64,000 nucleotides of DNA from Rahnella bruchi (lineage in GTDB: Bacteria; Pseudomonadota; Gammaproteobacteria; Enterobacterales; Enterobacteriaceae). Both the position numbers and the translations under genes were made by a program. Under the pieces are notes generated by a model. That model was not told the origin of the DNA, made no database searches, and saw only the letters and a list, made by a program, of their open reading frames with translations. Below, piece by piece: positions 1 through 8,270 of this stretch. Location: positions 87,287 to 151,286 of the forward strand of contig NZ_QZWI01000013.1 in the NCBI RefSeq assembly GCF_003614975.1, written 5' to 3'. Numbering within the stretch: position 1 is the first letter of the stretch; every line of letters begins with the position of its first letter.

Positions 1-380
1 TCGCCGCCCAGTAATCCGGCCAACATGCTTGGAACGGCATCCACGGAAAGATCGGTTGAACCGCCCCGGTTGGCATTCGCGGAAGAGCTTTTGCTGGCGC
101 TGACATTTTCCTGCAGCACAATCGTCAGGGTATCGCCCACATTTCGGGGTCTGCGGTCTTCGAACATCGGCTGATAGCCGTAGCCCATAGCCTGCCCTGT
201 CTGGAATACGGAACCGTTCGCCGTTGTCATCGCCGACGGCGTGGGTGTGGCAGTCGTCACTCCGTCAACCAGAGGTTTATGCGGGATATACGCACATCCG
301 TTGAGAAACAGAATCAGCACCACCGGCAATGCCCGCTGGGCAAAGGGAGGGAAAGTCAGGGAATAAAGCTGGTTTTTCAT
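1..380 (-). CDS. flgH: Flagellar L-ring lipoprotein FlgH (partial, 3' end outside window)
   Basis: This is the N-terminal ~126 residues of FlgH, the outer-membrane L-ring protein that with FlgI forms the bushing around the flagellar rod. The start codon is at 378-380. The product begins MKNQLYSL, has a hydrophobic signal segment and then a lipobox ending LNGC, so it is a lipoprotein. The stretch [19 protein letters not shown] is the conserved FlgH core. It follows flgG in the flgBCDEFGH order, and the gene runs off the left edge of the window. The truncation is only an artefact of the window boundary. Confidence 0.93.
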   Translation of the reverse strand, partial: MKNQLYSLTFPPFAQRALPVVLILFLNGCAYIPHKPLVDGVTTATPTPSAMTTANGSVFQTGQAMGYGYQPMFEDRRPRNVGDTLTIVLQENVSASKSSSANANRGGSTDLSVDAVPSMLAGLLGG

Positions 381-472
381 TTCATCCACTACGGCGTTAA
401 ACAGCCATAAAGCGGCCCCCGTCTGCAGGACAGAGGCCGGGCTTATGGGTGCTATTGGGCTTAATTAGTCAG

Positions 473-1255
473 TTAAAGCTGGGACAGGCGTTGCAACATC
501 TGATCAGACGTTGTGACCGCTTTGCTGTTAATTTCGTAGGCTCGCTGAGTCTGGATCATGCTGACCAGTTCTTCGGCTACGTTGACGTTGGACGCCTCGA
601 CATACCCTTGTTTCAGACTGCCACCGCCATTAAGGCCCGGCGTAGTCTCATTTGGCGCACCAGAAGCCTGGGTTTCGCGGTAAAGGTTTTCGCCTATGCT
701 TTCCAGACCCGAGTCATTTATAAAGGTGCTCAATGTGAGCTGACCGATCTGCTGTGGCGCGGTTTGCCCCGGAACCGTTACGCTGACGATACCGTCTTTA
801 CCGACAGTCAGCGTTTCAGCATCCTGAGGAATATTGATCGCGGGTTGGACCTGATAACCGCTGGCAGTGACCAGCTGGCCATTCTGGTCGAACTGGAAAG
901 AACCATCACGGGTATAACCGGTGGTTCCGTCCGGCATCAGCACCTGAAAGAAGCCGCTGCCGTCAATCGCCAGATCCTTGCTGTTATTCGTCGCTGTCAG
1001 GTTGCCCTGACTGTGAATACGCTCGGTTGCGACAGGACGCACACCGGTCCCTAGCTGCAATCCCGAAGGAATGGTGGTCTGCTCGGAAGACTGAGCGCCA
1101 GGCTGGCGCAGCGTCTGATAAAGCAGGTCTTCAAATACTGCACGCTGACGTTTGAAACCCGTGGTGCTCACGTTTGCCAGGTTGTTGGAAATGACATCCA
1201 TGTTGGTTTGCTGTGCTTCAAGACCTGTTTTGGCAATCCATAAAGAACGAATCAT
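473..1255 (-). CDS. flgG: Flagellar distal rod protein FlgG
   Basis: FlgG builds the distal rod that crosses the periplasm from MS ring to hook. At 260 residues it has the usual family length. The N-terminal rod/hook signature ([15 protein letters not shown], about residues 24-38) and the C-terminal motif ([20 protein letters not shown], about 217-236) form the D0 coiled-coil helices common to axial proteins. It has no cleavable signal, as expected for type III export. The gene lies 23 nt downstream of flgF and 92 nt upstream of flgH in the same operon. Confidence 0.97.
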   Translation of the reverse strand: MIRSLWIAKTGLEAQQTNMDVISNNLANVSTTGFKRQRAVFEDLLYQTLRQPGAQSSEQTTIPSGLQLGTGVRPVATERIHSQGNLTATNNSKDLAIDGSGFFQVLMPDGTTGYTRDGSFQFDQNGQLVTASGYQVQPAINIPQDAETLTVGKDGIVSVTVPGQTAPQQIGQLTLSTFINDSGLESIGENLYRETQASGAPNETTPGLNGGGSLKQGYVEASNVNVAEELVSMIQTQRAYEINSKAVTTSDQMLQRLSQL

Positions 1256-1278
1256 ACTGAAATTCCTTTTTGCCGGGC

Positions 1279-2034
1279 TTAGCCCATGCTGAGTAGCTGG
1301 TTAGCCTTCTTTTCATTGTCATCCACTGCACTGATGACTTTCATATTCATATCGAAACCACGGGCGGTTGCGATCATCTCGACCATTGATTTAGCCGGAT
1401 TGACGTTGCTTCCCTCCAGTGCGCCGGGGATCAGCTGAAGATTCTGATCCGCAGGCAAAACGGCCAGACCGGCATTGGGAGAAGTGGGCGCAATATGAAA
1501 TAAGCCATCATCACCGTGGGCCAGATCCTGAATGCTGGCATTGACTATTTTCAGCCGCCCGACCTGCGCCAGCGCCGTTGGTTCATCACCAGCGCCCAGC
1601 GCAGTAATGGTGCCGTCCGGTGCAATGGTCAGTTCGGATTGCGGAGGAACGTTGATCTGCCCTCCGTCGCCGATGACCGGCATTCCCCGGATACTGAGCA
1701 AACCTTCACTGTCGACCTCAATGTTGCCCGCGCGGGTATACGCCTCGGTACCATCAGGCAGCGCAACACTCAGCCAGCCGTTTTGCGGCAATGCGACATC
1801 AAGGTTTCGGCCCGTCTGATTGATGGCGCCCATGGAATCATCATGATAAGGCGTGGATTCAGTCACCAGCGTGCGGGTTGCCACAGAAGGACCATTCACC
1901 GGCACCGCGCGATAGGCGGCAAGTTGTGAGCGGAAACCCGCTGTGGTGGCATTCGCCAGATTGTTAGACGTCACAGCCTGACGATTCAGGGCGGCATTCG
2001 CTGCGCCCATAGCGGTATATATCGCGCGATCCAT
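1279..2034 (-). CDS. flgF: Flagellar proximal rod protein FlgF
   Basis: FlgF is one of the proximal rod subunits (with FlgB and FlgC). The 251-residue product starts [16 protein letters not shown], carries the axial-protein motif [15 protein letters not shown] and ends with the FlgF-type tail [20 protein letters not shown]. Both terminal motifs are expected to pair as the D0 coiled coil. It begins only 8 nt after the flgE stop codon, so translation is probably coupled within the operon. Confidence 0.96.
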   Translation of the reverse strand: MDRAIYTAMGAANAALNRQAVTSNNLANATTAGFRSQLAAYRAVPVNGPSVATRTLVTESTPYHDDSMGAINQTGRNLDVALPQNGWLSVALPDGTEAYTRAGNIEVDSEGLLSIRGMPVIGDGGQINVPPQSELTIAPDGTITALGAGDEPTALAQVGRLKIVNASIQDLAHGDDGLFHIAPTSPNAGLAVLPADQNLQLIPGALEGSNVNPAKSMVEMIATARGFDMNMKVISAVDDNEKKANQLLSMG

Positions 2035-2042
2035 ATCAGCCG

Positions 2043-3275
2043 TTAACCCAGGTTAGCCAAGATCTGAAGCAGTTCAGACTGGGTTTTGATGGTCTGTGAA
2101 TTGGACTGGTAGTTGCGCTGGTAGACGATCATATTGACCATCTCTTTACTCAGATCCACGTTCGATGATTCGAGACGATTGCCGAGTAATTTCCCCAGGT
2201 TTCCCGTTCCGGCGATACCAGTCGAAGGCTGCCCGGACTCAGGTGTTTCGGCCCAGCTGTTATCACCTTTCGAAGATAATCCACCGGGATTGGTGAAGTT
2301 TGACAGCACCACCTGACCCAGTAACTGCGACTGACCGTTACTGTAGCTGGCAATAATCTGGCCGTTATCACCCACGACATACCCGTTCATCAGACCCGGC
2401 GCATAACCGGTGGTCGTCGGACTGCCCATCTCCGTATCAGAGGCCTGCTGTGACATGCCGGTCAGATCTAAATTAAAGTTAAGCGCTGCGGCACCGTTGT
2501 ATGCCGCGCTTTGAATGTTCAGATTCGGTGAGTTTGTCGTCAGTTCCCCGGCGTTAGTAAAGGTTAAATCAAGCTCGCCGTAGAGCGTTTCTCCACCGTC
2601 ATCGAGTTTGGGAGACGTCGCGTCGCTGGAATACGCTTTCCAGGTGTTATTCCCTGTTTTCACGTAATAAATGTTCACGGTATGTTTATTGCCGAGGCTG
2701 TCATACGCATCCATCTGCGAGACAGAACTGTAAGTTTTGTTATTCGACGGATCGAACGCATTGGCCGGATCGGTCTGATCAATGGCCTCGGTTTCTGAAT
2801 TCAAATTGCCTTTAAGACTGCCTGCATCAGAGGCGCGTGCTGGCATCTGTCCATTGGGGATTTGAATCGGGCCGACTGGCGCGCCGGGCTGAATGGTAGG
2901 CGGGTTACCTGTGGCCTGATAGCCGGTCAGGAACATCCCCTGGTTATTGACCACATAACCATTTTCATCCTGCTTGAACTGACCGTTACGGCTGTAGAAC
3001 ACCGCGCCAGCATCATTGGTCAGGCGGAAGAAACCGTTGCCCTGAATGCCCATATCCAGTGAGCTGTTGCCCATTCCCAACACACCATCACTGAAGTTTT
3101 GGTTAACCGAGGATACCTGCACACCCATGCCGATTTGTGAACCGGCAAAGACGTCTGCGAAGGCAATAGAACCCGATTTAAAACCGACAGTCTGAGAGTT
3201 AGCAATGTTATTGCCGACGACATCGAGAGCTTGAGAAGCCGCATTTAAGCCGCTGAGACCTTGAGAAAAACTCAT
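2043..3275 (-). CDS. flgE: Flagellar hook protein FlgE
   Basis: FlgE polymerises into the hook, the universal joint between rod and filament. The 410-residue protein is close to the usual enterobacterial length of about 400. The N-terminus (MSFSQGLSGLNAASQALDVV, then NNIANSQTVGFKSG) and C-terminus (ESSNVDLSKEMVNMIVYQRN) carry the conserved axial motifs. The middle (about 150-330) is the variable, surface-exposed D1/D2 part, rich in Asn, Thr and Gly. It lies 47 nt after flgD, whose product scaffolds hook assembly. Confidence 0.97.
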   Translation of the reverse strand: MSFSQGLSGLNAASQALDVVGNNIANSQTVGFKSGSIAFADVFAGSQIGMGVQVSSVNQNFSDGVLGMGNSSLDMGIQGNGFFRLTNDAGAVFYSRNGQFKQDENGYVVNNQGMFLTGYQATGNPPTIQPGAPVGPIQIPNGQMPARASDAGSLKGNLNSETEAIDQTDPANAFDPSNNKTYSSVSQMDAYDSLGNKHTVNIYYVKTGNNTWKAYSSDATSPKLDDGGETLYGELDLTFTNAGELTTNSPNLNIQSAAYNGAAALNFNLDLTGMSQQASDTEMGSPTTTGYAPGLMNGYVVGDNGQIIASYSNGQSQLLGQVVLSNFTNPGGLSSKGDNSWAETPESGQPSTGIAGTGNLGKLLGNRLESSNVDLSKEMVNMIVYQRNYQSNSQTIKTQSELLQILANLG

Positions 3276-3322
3276 TATTATTCATCCTGAACGCTAGAAA
3301 TTAATGAAACACTGAGACCGAA

Positions 3323-3988
3323 TCACTCAATCAAATACACTTTGCTTAATGTCGTACTGCCATCGAGACCGAGCTGTAGCTCCGCACTTCCGCTGGCAAA
3401 TGAAACCCCTTCCACTTTGGCTTTTTTCAGGGAAACAATTTTTGGCGTATTGCCGTCTTCATTGGACGCTGCATAGGTCACTTTGAAAGAGCTGTTCTCC
3501 TCAATGACGGGCTCAGAAGGTTTAAAGTTGGTCAGATCGTCATAGGTAAATTTATTCACCCCGGCTTTCAGATCTTTTAGCTCAGCGGTGTAAGCATTCC
3601 CTTCTTTATCCGTCAGCGTGACCGTCACGTTGTCGGCATCACTTTCCAGACTGAAAGAGAGATCCTGTTTGCTTTCTGTGATGACGGAATCCCCTTCGAC
3701 ATACACAGAACGACCGACCCATTGGGCAGAGTTCATCTGCTGCATGCTGTTCACCAGGAAACCGACGCCTTCGAGTGTACCGTTGAGTTTTTCAACGCCC
3801 GCTGCGGTATTAAACTGCGCAAGCTGAGAGGTAAGCTGATTGTTATCCATGGGATTGGTGGGATCCTGGTTTTGCATCTGAGCCACCAGAAGTTCCATAA
3901 AACTCTGCGAGAGGTCGGCGGCACTGTTGCCACTTCCTCCTGAATTACTGACGTTGTTATTGCTATTCATTACCGGCGAAACAGCCAT
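3323..3988 (-). CDS. flgD: Hook-capping scaffold protein FlgD
   Basis: FlgD is the cap at the growing hook tip that guides FlgE polymerisation and is later displaced by the hook-filament junction proteins. The 221-residue protein shows the conserved FlgD N-terminal block FMELLVAQMQNQDPTNPMDN (about residues 31-50), preceded by a low-complexity Asn/Ser/Gly export region. The C-terminal half is the expected Ig/tudor-like FlgD domain. It starts 10 nt after the flgC stop. Confidence 0.96.
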   Translation of the reverse strand: MAVSPVMNSNNNVSNSGGSGNSAADLSQSFMELLVAQMQNQDPTNPMDNNQLTSQLAQFNTAAGVEKLNGTLEGVGFLVNSMQQMNSAQWVGRSVYVEGDSVITESKQDLSFSLESDADNVTVTLTDKEGNAYTAELKDLKAGVNKFTYDDLTNFKPSEPVIEENSSFKVTYAASNEDGNTPKIVSLKKAKVEGVSFASGSAELQLGLDGSTTLSKVYLIE

Positions 3989-3998
3989 GATTAAGTCC

Positions 3999-4403
3999 TT
4001 ATTGGCCCAGCGTTAATGTTTTCAACATCATCGATTTGGCGGTGTTCATCACGTCGACATTGGCCTGATAACTGCGAGACGCGGAGATGGTATTCACCAT
4101 TTCATTCACGACATTCACGTTAGGCATCCGTACATAGCCATTGGCATCGGCCAGCGGATTCGAAGGCTCATAGACTTTGCGATCAGGCTCGTCACTTTCG
4201 ACGACGTCACTGATACGCACGCCACCGATTTCCTGACCTGGTGCACTGTCCACCTGGAAAACCACATGCTTTGCGCGATAAGGTTGGCCGTCGGGTCCGA
4301 CGGCGCTGTCCGCATTGGCCATATTGCTGGCGCTGACGTTTAATCGTTTTGACTGAGCCGCCATGGCGGAACCTGAAATATCAAAAATACTCATTGTAGA
4401 CAT
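3999..4403 (-). CDS. flgC: Flagellar proximal rod protein FlgC
   Basis: FlgC is a proximal rod subunit. The 134-residue length equals the usual FlgC length, which favours the first ATG ([11 protein letters not shown]) over the Met three codons later. The axial motif [20 protein letters not shown] near residues 24-43 and the C-terminal motif [18 protein letters not shown] are diagnostic. It lies 8 nt downstream of flgB. Confidence 0.96.
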   Translation of the reverse strand: MSTMSIFDISGSAMAAQSKRLNVSASNMANADSAVGPDGQPYRAKHVVFQVDSAPGQEIGGVRISDVVESDEPDRKVYEPSNPLADANGYVRMPNVNVVNEMVNTISASRSYQANVDVMNTAKSMMLKTLTLGQ

Positions 4404-4411
4404 GACAATTA

Positions 4412-4825
4412 TTAACCCTGACTGATGACACTCATCATGCCTTTAATTTGTGAACCGAGAACGGTGAGGCTGGTTTGGTATTTCATGTTGTTATCTGCGA
4501 AACTGACGCGTTCGCGATCCATGTCTACCGTATTACCATCAGCACTGGGCTGATCCGGAATGCGATAAAGCAATTGTCCGTTATCTATTGCCGGCGCTAC
4601 CGCGGGAATATGATTTCCTGAGGTTAAAGACAAGTTCAGAGGCCCCTGTACCGGCGTATTCCGCTCTACGGCACTTTTTAACTGCTCTGAAAAATCAATA
4701 TCTCTGGCCAAATATCCTGGCGTATCAACATTGGCAATATTGGATGCCAATATATTCTGACGTTGAGTCAGTAAACCGAGTGCTTCCTGCTGGAAACGAA
4801 GCGCATTATCGAGTTTATCAAGCAT
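4412..4825 (-). CDS. flgB: Flagellar proximal rod protein FlgB
   Basis: FlgB is a proximal rod subunit and the first gene of the flgBCDEFGH operon. The 137-residue product contains the conserved block [20 protein letters not shown] (about residues 26-45) and ends with the FlgB-type helix. The promoter must lie in the 272-bp gap shared with the divergent flgA. By analogy with other enterobacteria it should be a class II (FlhDC-dependent) operon. I could not confidently place FlhDC boxes by eye. Confidence 0.96.
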   Translation of the reverse strand: MLDKLDNALRFQQEALGLLTQRQNILASNIANVDTPGYLARDIDFSEQLKSAVERNTPVQGPLNLSLTSGNHIPAVAPAIDNGQLLYRIPDQPSADGNTVDMDRERVSFADNNMKYQTSLTVLGSQIKGMMSVISQG

Positions 4826-5097
4826 GAAAAAACTGACCTCTGCCTTATGAAAATTAACGAATGCATTCTATTGGTGAATGATTCAATTTTATACTGCAAG
4901 GATAAGACAAAAATAACAGCAATTAGCGGGATGGATTTTGACGGGTTATTCAAAAAAATCCATCCAGATAATTAGCGTCATAAATTTGCGCATTTAACAC
5001 GTTAATAAAGTTAACTTCTGGCATATACTTTTGATTATCAAAAATTGATAGCCAAGGGAATTACCCTCCGTTATACAATATAAGGTTTGTAAAACTC
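4826..5097. promoter_or_regulatory. Divergent flgA / flgB control region
   Basis: This 272-bp AT-rich gap separates two divergently transcribed flagellar operons and must hold both promoters. In related bacteria this is a class II region activated by FlhD4C2; that is family knowledge, not something read directly here. A perfect 11-bp inverted repeat (4929-4939 with 4955-4965) lies in the middle. The 8-mer AATTAGCG occurs on both sides of it (4921-4928 and 4970-4977). Confidence 0.6.
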
Positions 5098-5820
5098 ATG
5101 GTTTCATTCCACCGTTTTATTAAAGCACTGCTTACCGGAGCATGGATATTATTTCCGCTCGGTTCAGGGGGCACGCAGGTCTTAGCTGCATCTGCGGATC
5201 TCAGTCAGCTGGAATCACAAATTACGGCGCTGATTAATCTGCCGCATGGCAAAAGCGTGGAAAACACCGTGGTTCGTACCATAAAAATCCTCACGCCCGC
5301 AGAGCAACTCTCTGCTCTTTGCGCCGACCCGGAACTTTCAGTCGCCGGCAATAATACGCGTCTGACCGGCAATAAAAGCGTAGTGGCACAGTGCGGTACA
5401 CGGCGCAAATTCATTCAAATTTCTGTACATGCGCAGGGGACATGGTGGACCGCCAAACATACGCTTAAACCTGGCAGCGTGATCACCGCCGACGACATTC
5501 AGGTACGAACCGGTTCGCTGGAAAGATTACCTGCCGGTCTGATTTTCGATCCGCAACAGATTATCGGTAAAACCACCACGCGCTCAGTCAGCCGCGGACA
5601 AGCCCTGACTGGGAACCAGCTGCGTAAAGGCTGGGCTATCGTTTCCGGACAGGAAGTTGATATCCTCGCGACAGGAAAAGGCTTTCAAATCAGGAGTAAA
5701 GGTAAAGCACTGGGCAGCGCCGCTGCCGGACAGCCCTTGCGAATGGCCACCCGTTCAGGGCAAATTATGACTGGCGAGGTCGATCCACAGGGCTATGTGA
5801 AAATTAATCTTAAAGAATAA
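5098..5820 (+). CDS. flgA: Flagellar P-ring assembly chaperone FlgA
   Basis: FlgA is the periplasmic chaperone needed for polymerisation of FlgI into the P ring. The 240-residue product has an N-terminal Sec signal (about residues 1-31, cleavage near VLAASA). It ends with the SAF-type domain, including SRGQALTGNQLRKGWAIVSG and the FlgA-typical end QIMTGEVDPQGYVKINL. It is divergent from flgB and is followed after 73 bp by flgM. Confidence 0.95.
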   Translation: MVSFHRFIKALLTGAWILFPLGSGGTQVLAASADLSQLESQITALINLPHGKSVENTVVRTIKILTPAEQLSALCADPELSVAGNNTRLTGNKSVVAQCGTRRKFIQISVHAQGTWWTAKHTLKPGSVITADDIQVRTGSLERLPAGLIFDPQQIIGKTTTRSVSRGQALTGNQLRKGWAIVSGQEVDILATGKGFQIRSKGKALGSAAAGQPLRMATRSGQIMTGEVDPQGYVKINLKE

Positions 5821-5821
5821 T

Positions 5822-5848
5822 TTTAGTTTTTCTGAGTACCACCGATAT
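5822..5848 (+). promoter_or_regulatory. Sigma-28 (FliA) promoter of flgMN
   Basis: TTTAGTTT at 5822-5829 and ACCGATAT at 5841-5848 are separated by exactly 11 bp. Compared with the enterobacterial FliA consensus (TAAAGTTT, 11 bp, GCCGATAA) each half matches 6 of 8 bases. It lies 45 bp before the flgM start, which fits the known class III transcription of flgM that refills the anti-sigma pool. Confidence 0.7.
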
Positions 5849-5893
5849 TTAAAATATACCGCGAGGTCGAAATACAAATTATCGAGGAACACC

Positions 5894-6193
5894 ATGAGCA
5901 TAGACCGCACGCTACAGCCTTTGTCAGTCACCGCTGTTAATTTGCAACAGCAGGATTTGAAGATGCGTCCAAGAACCGAAGACGCCAGTTCAGCGAAGAT
6001 GACGAACAGCGAAAACTCCGGTACACAGATTAAATTAAGCAAACTGACGCAGGAAATTCAGACCGACAGTTCACGTGATGTCGACTACGATCGGCTGGCA
6101 AAAATTCGTGCTGCGATGGATGCCGGCGAGTTAACACTTGATCCTGATGCCATTGCCCATGCGCTGGTTGACGATATATTTCAACTTTCATAA
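5894..6193 (+). CDS. flgM: Anti-sigma-28 factor FlgM
   Basis: FlgM binds FliA and blocks late flagellar transcription until it is exported through the finished hook-basal body. The 99-residue protein has the expected disordered, Ser/Gln-rich N-terminal export half. The conserved FliA-binding C-terminal helices include DYDRLAKIRAAMDAGELTLD (about residues 65-84). A good sigma-28 promoter precedes it, and flgN follows after 18 nt. Confidence 0.96.
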   Translation: MSIDRTLQPLSVTAVNLQQQDLKMRPRTEDASSAKMTNSENSGTQIKLSKLTQEIQTDSSRDVDYDRLAKIRAAMDAGELTLDPDAIAHALVDDIFQLS

Positions 6194-6211
6194 ACCCTGA
6201 TAAAGATAGTA

Positions 6212-6661
6212 ATGAAAATGGAAAATCTACGTTCTATTCTGCTGAAACTACAGGACTCTTTGGGCGAACTCGAAGCTATTCTGGTAGAAGAAGTAAATCA
6301 ATTAAGGCGGATTCAGATTAACCCTGTTTCCCTGCAAATTGTGTCTGATAGCAAAAGTCAGTTACTTGCGACCATCACTCATTATGATGACTTGCGAAAG
6401 CAGCAGGAAAAATCTTTACATCTTTCTGCACCCTATCAGCAGAATGCGAGATTTGCCTCTTACTGGAATAACATTACCCGTAAAGTGAAAAATTCGAATG
6501 AGCTCAACATAAAGATTTATGAATTGCTCGAATTGCATATGCAAAAAACAGACAATTTAAAAAAGCTCGTCAACAATGCAGGGGCGACATCTTCTCTTTA
6601 CAGTCAGGAAGGGCAGTCGAATACTCCGCCATCTGGAAAAGTTTATAACATCAGCGTGTAG
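6212..6661 (+). CDS. flgN: Flagellar export chaperone FlgN
   Basis: FlgN is the cytosolic chaperone for the hook-filament junction proteins FlgK and FlgL. The 149-residue, mainly helical protein (NLRSILLKLQDSLGELEAIL at the start) has the length and flgM-adjacent position of FlgN. The sequence is less conserved than the structural flagellar proteins, so context carries part of the weight. A strong terminator follows 52 nt after the stop. Confidence 0.92.
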   Translation: MKMENLRSILLKLQDSLGELEAILVEEVNQLRRIQINPVSLQIVSDSKSQLLATITHYDDLRKQQEKSLHLSAPYQQNARFASYWNNITRKVKNSNELNIKIYELLELHMQKTDNLKKLVNNAGATSSLYSQEGQSNTPPSGKVYNISV

Positions 6662-6713
6662 CGCACAGAATATTCATTCTGTAAAAAAGTTCGAACTCGT
6701 TGTTCCACTTCAG

Positions 6714-6738
6714 GCTTCTCCCCAGAGAAGCTTTTTTT
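6714..6738 (+). terminator. Rho-independent terminator after flgMN
   Basis: A perfect 7-bp stem (GCTTCTC / GAGAAGC) with a 4-nt loop is followed by seven T residues. It separates flgMN from srfABC, so srfABC needs its own promoter. Confidence 0.88.
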
Positions 6739-6797
6739 ATTTAAAACTATCGTTCTATTTGCGAACACTTTCGTCCTCTCTTCGCCCCTTCTCTTTA

Positions 6798-6824
6798 TCA
6801 TTATTTCCTCTCAAAAGCCGCTAA
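6798..6824 (+). promoter_or_regulatory. Candidate FliA-type promoter upstream of srfA
   Basis: GCCGCTAA at 6817-6824 differs from the sigma-28 -10 consensus GCCGATAA at one position and lies 45 bp before the srfA start. That is the same distance as the flgM promoter from flgM. The -35 element at the correct 11-bp spacing (6798-6805) matches only about half of TAAAGTTT. It is plausible but unproven. Confidence 0.4.
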
Positions 6825-6869
6825 AATAACCAACGCAAAAGATGCGGAAAAATAATCAGGATTAATGAA

Positions 6870-8267
6870 GTGGCAAAAATAATACTGCGCAGTGGCTATC
6901 TGGATGATTTTACCGCGCTGGGCGAAAACGGACAGACAATATTCGACAGCGCAATCCAGATACGCGAAACACTGCGCCTGCGAAAACAACAGGCACTGCT
7001 CAGTTGTCTGGCAATCCCTCAGCGAAACGATGCGCAAGATAAAGTGGACTGGTATGCGCCGCATGAAGGCACGTTGACACAATGGGCATACGCCAGTGAA
7101 CAGCAGCGCGACAGTGCCCTTCGTTATCTGGAAAACGCGGTGGCGGCAGCCCGGGCACTCAGTCAGCGCTGCCTGGCAGCAGACAAAATACAACTTCGTC
7201 TGCTGGGATCGTTGCTGACGAAAGTGCTGCATTTTCCCGCCAGCCAGCACATTTATCTGGTGGATGATAAACCGGTCATCACCTTCTGGGGATTTGCCTC
7301 CCTGAACGATACCGCCCGTGAAGATATTCTCGACTGTCTGCGTCAGACCCTGCTGCCGGAAGAAGTGCAGTCCGTAGAGACTGAGCCAGACGACTCTATG
7401 ATCGTGCCAGAGCAGAAACTGGAAACAGAGCCAGATCAGGATATTGCGCAGCATGATCGCGTCACACTGAGCCAGAATGAGACTCCGCTTCTGAGCGGTG
7501 CGATGACATCCGTGCCTGTGACAGCTGAACCTCCTGTTGTGCAAGCCTCTCCGCTGCCTGACACACAGAAAGTGAAATCTGTCTGGCGCCAGCTGTTGTT
7601 GAAAATCTCCCTGGTCGGGATCTTATTTATCGTGCTGCCGCTGGCGTGGCCGCATCTGTCTGCATTGCTGCCGTCCGTATCTGTCTCACTAACCCCTCAC
7701 AATCCTTCAGAATCCGCTGTGACATCTGCGAATGCAGAACCTGAACGCCCGAAACCTGTCGTGCCAATAAACTTACCGCTGCAAAAAGCGGAGTTTGTGC
7801 CAACCCCGGCAGTAGTGACGGAAAAACTCAAAGAGCCTGATGTTGAACTAAAGGCAGAGAAAAACCCGGAAACGACAGTGGATAAAAACGCGTTGTTCCT
7901 CCCGGCCGGAGAGGTGAAAGCCGGTTCAGTGACGTTTATGAATGGCCGCTGGAAAGCCAGTATTGACGTTAACAACCCGCTCACCAGTAAACCGCCGGGC
8001 TTGCGCTATCAGTTCAAAAACGGTGAAGGCAGCATACAAATTGCACGCAGCAACAAGGTGACCTGTCAGGCAGGGGTGTATACAGGGTTGATGCCGAGCG
8101 GCAACTTGCTCATTAAAAGCCGCAGCAAAGCAAAATGTAGCGACAACAGCCGATATCAGGTCCCGGAAATTACCTGTAAGCAACCTCTGGACGGCGCAGC
8201 ACAATGCACCGGCCGGTATGAGGATGACACTGTGGTACCAATGACGCTGACCAAGGTGGGTAACTAA
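6870..8267 (+). CDS. srfA: SrfA-like membrane-anchored protein of the srfABC operon
   Basis: I recognise this 465-residue protein from its position before srfB and srfC rather than from an enzyme motif. It starts with GTG at 6870, with AGGA 8 nt upstream. Residues 1-~235 are cytoplasmic and acidic. A single hydrophobic segment lies at about 240-268 (SLVGILFIVLPLAWPHLSAL). Next comes a Pro/Glu/Lys-rich linker (about 275-345) and then a small C-terminal domain with four Cys (VTCQ, AKCSD, ITCK, AQCTG) that could form disulfides if periplasmic. The layout suggests a bitopic anchor. In Salmonella srfA was named as an SsrB-regulated gene and also reported as flagella-coregulated; the function is unknown. 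Confidence 0.8.
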   Translation: MAKIILRSGYLDDFTALGENGQTIFDSAIQIRETLRLRKQQALLSCLAIPQRNDAQDKVDWYAPHEGTLTQWAYASEQQRDSALRYLENAVAAARALSQRCLAADKIQLRLLGSLLTKVLHFPASQHIYLVDDKPVITFWGFASLNDTAREDILDCLRQTLLPEEVQSVETEPDDSMIVPEQKLETEPDQDIAQHDRVTLSQNETPLLSGAMTSVPVTAEPPVVQASPLPDTQKVKSVWRQLLLKISLVGILFIVLPLAWPHLSALLPSVSVSLTPHNPSESAVTSANAEPERPKPVVPINLPLQKAEFVPTPAVVTEKLKEPDVELKAEKNPETTVDKNALFLPAGEVKAGSVTFMNGRWKASIDVNNPLTSKPPGLRYQFKNGEGSIQIARSNKVTCQAGVYTGLMPSGNLLIKSRSKAKCSDNSRYQVPEITCKQPLDGAAQCTGRYEDDTVVPMTLTKVGN

Positions 8268-8270
8268 ATC

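Noticed and set aside
6801..7544. 247-codon minus-strand open frame over srfA
   Set aside because: It is antisense to the srfA reading frame, with Cys/His/Arg-rich shadow composition.
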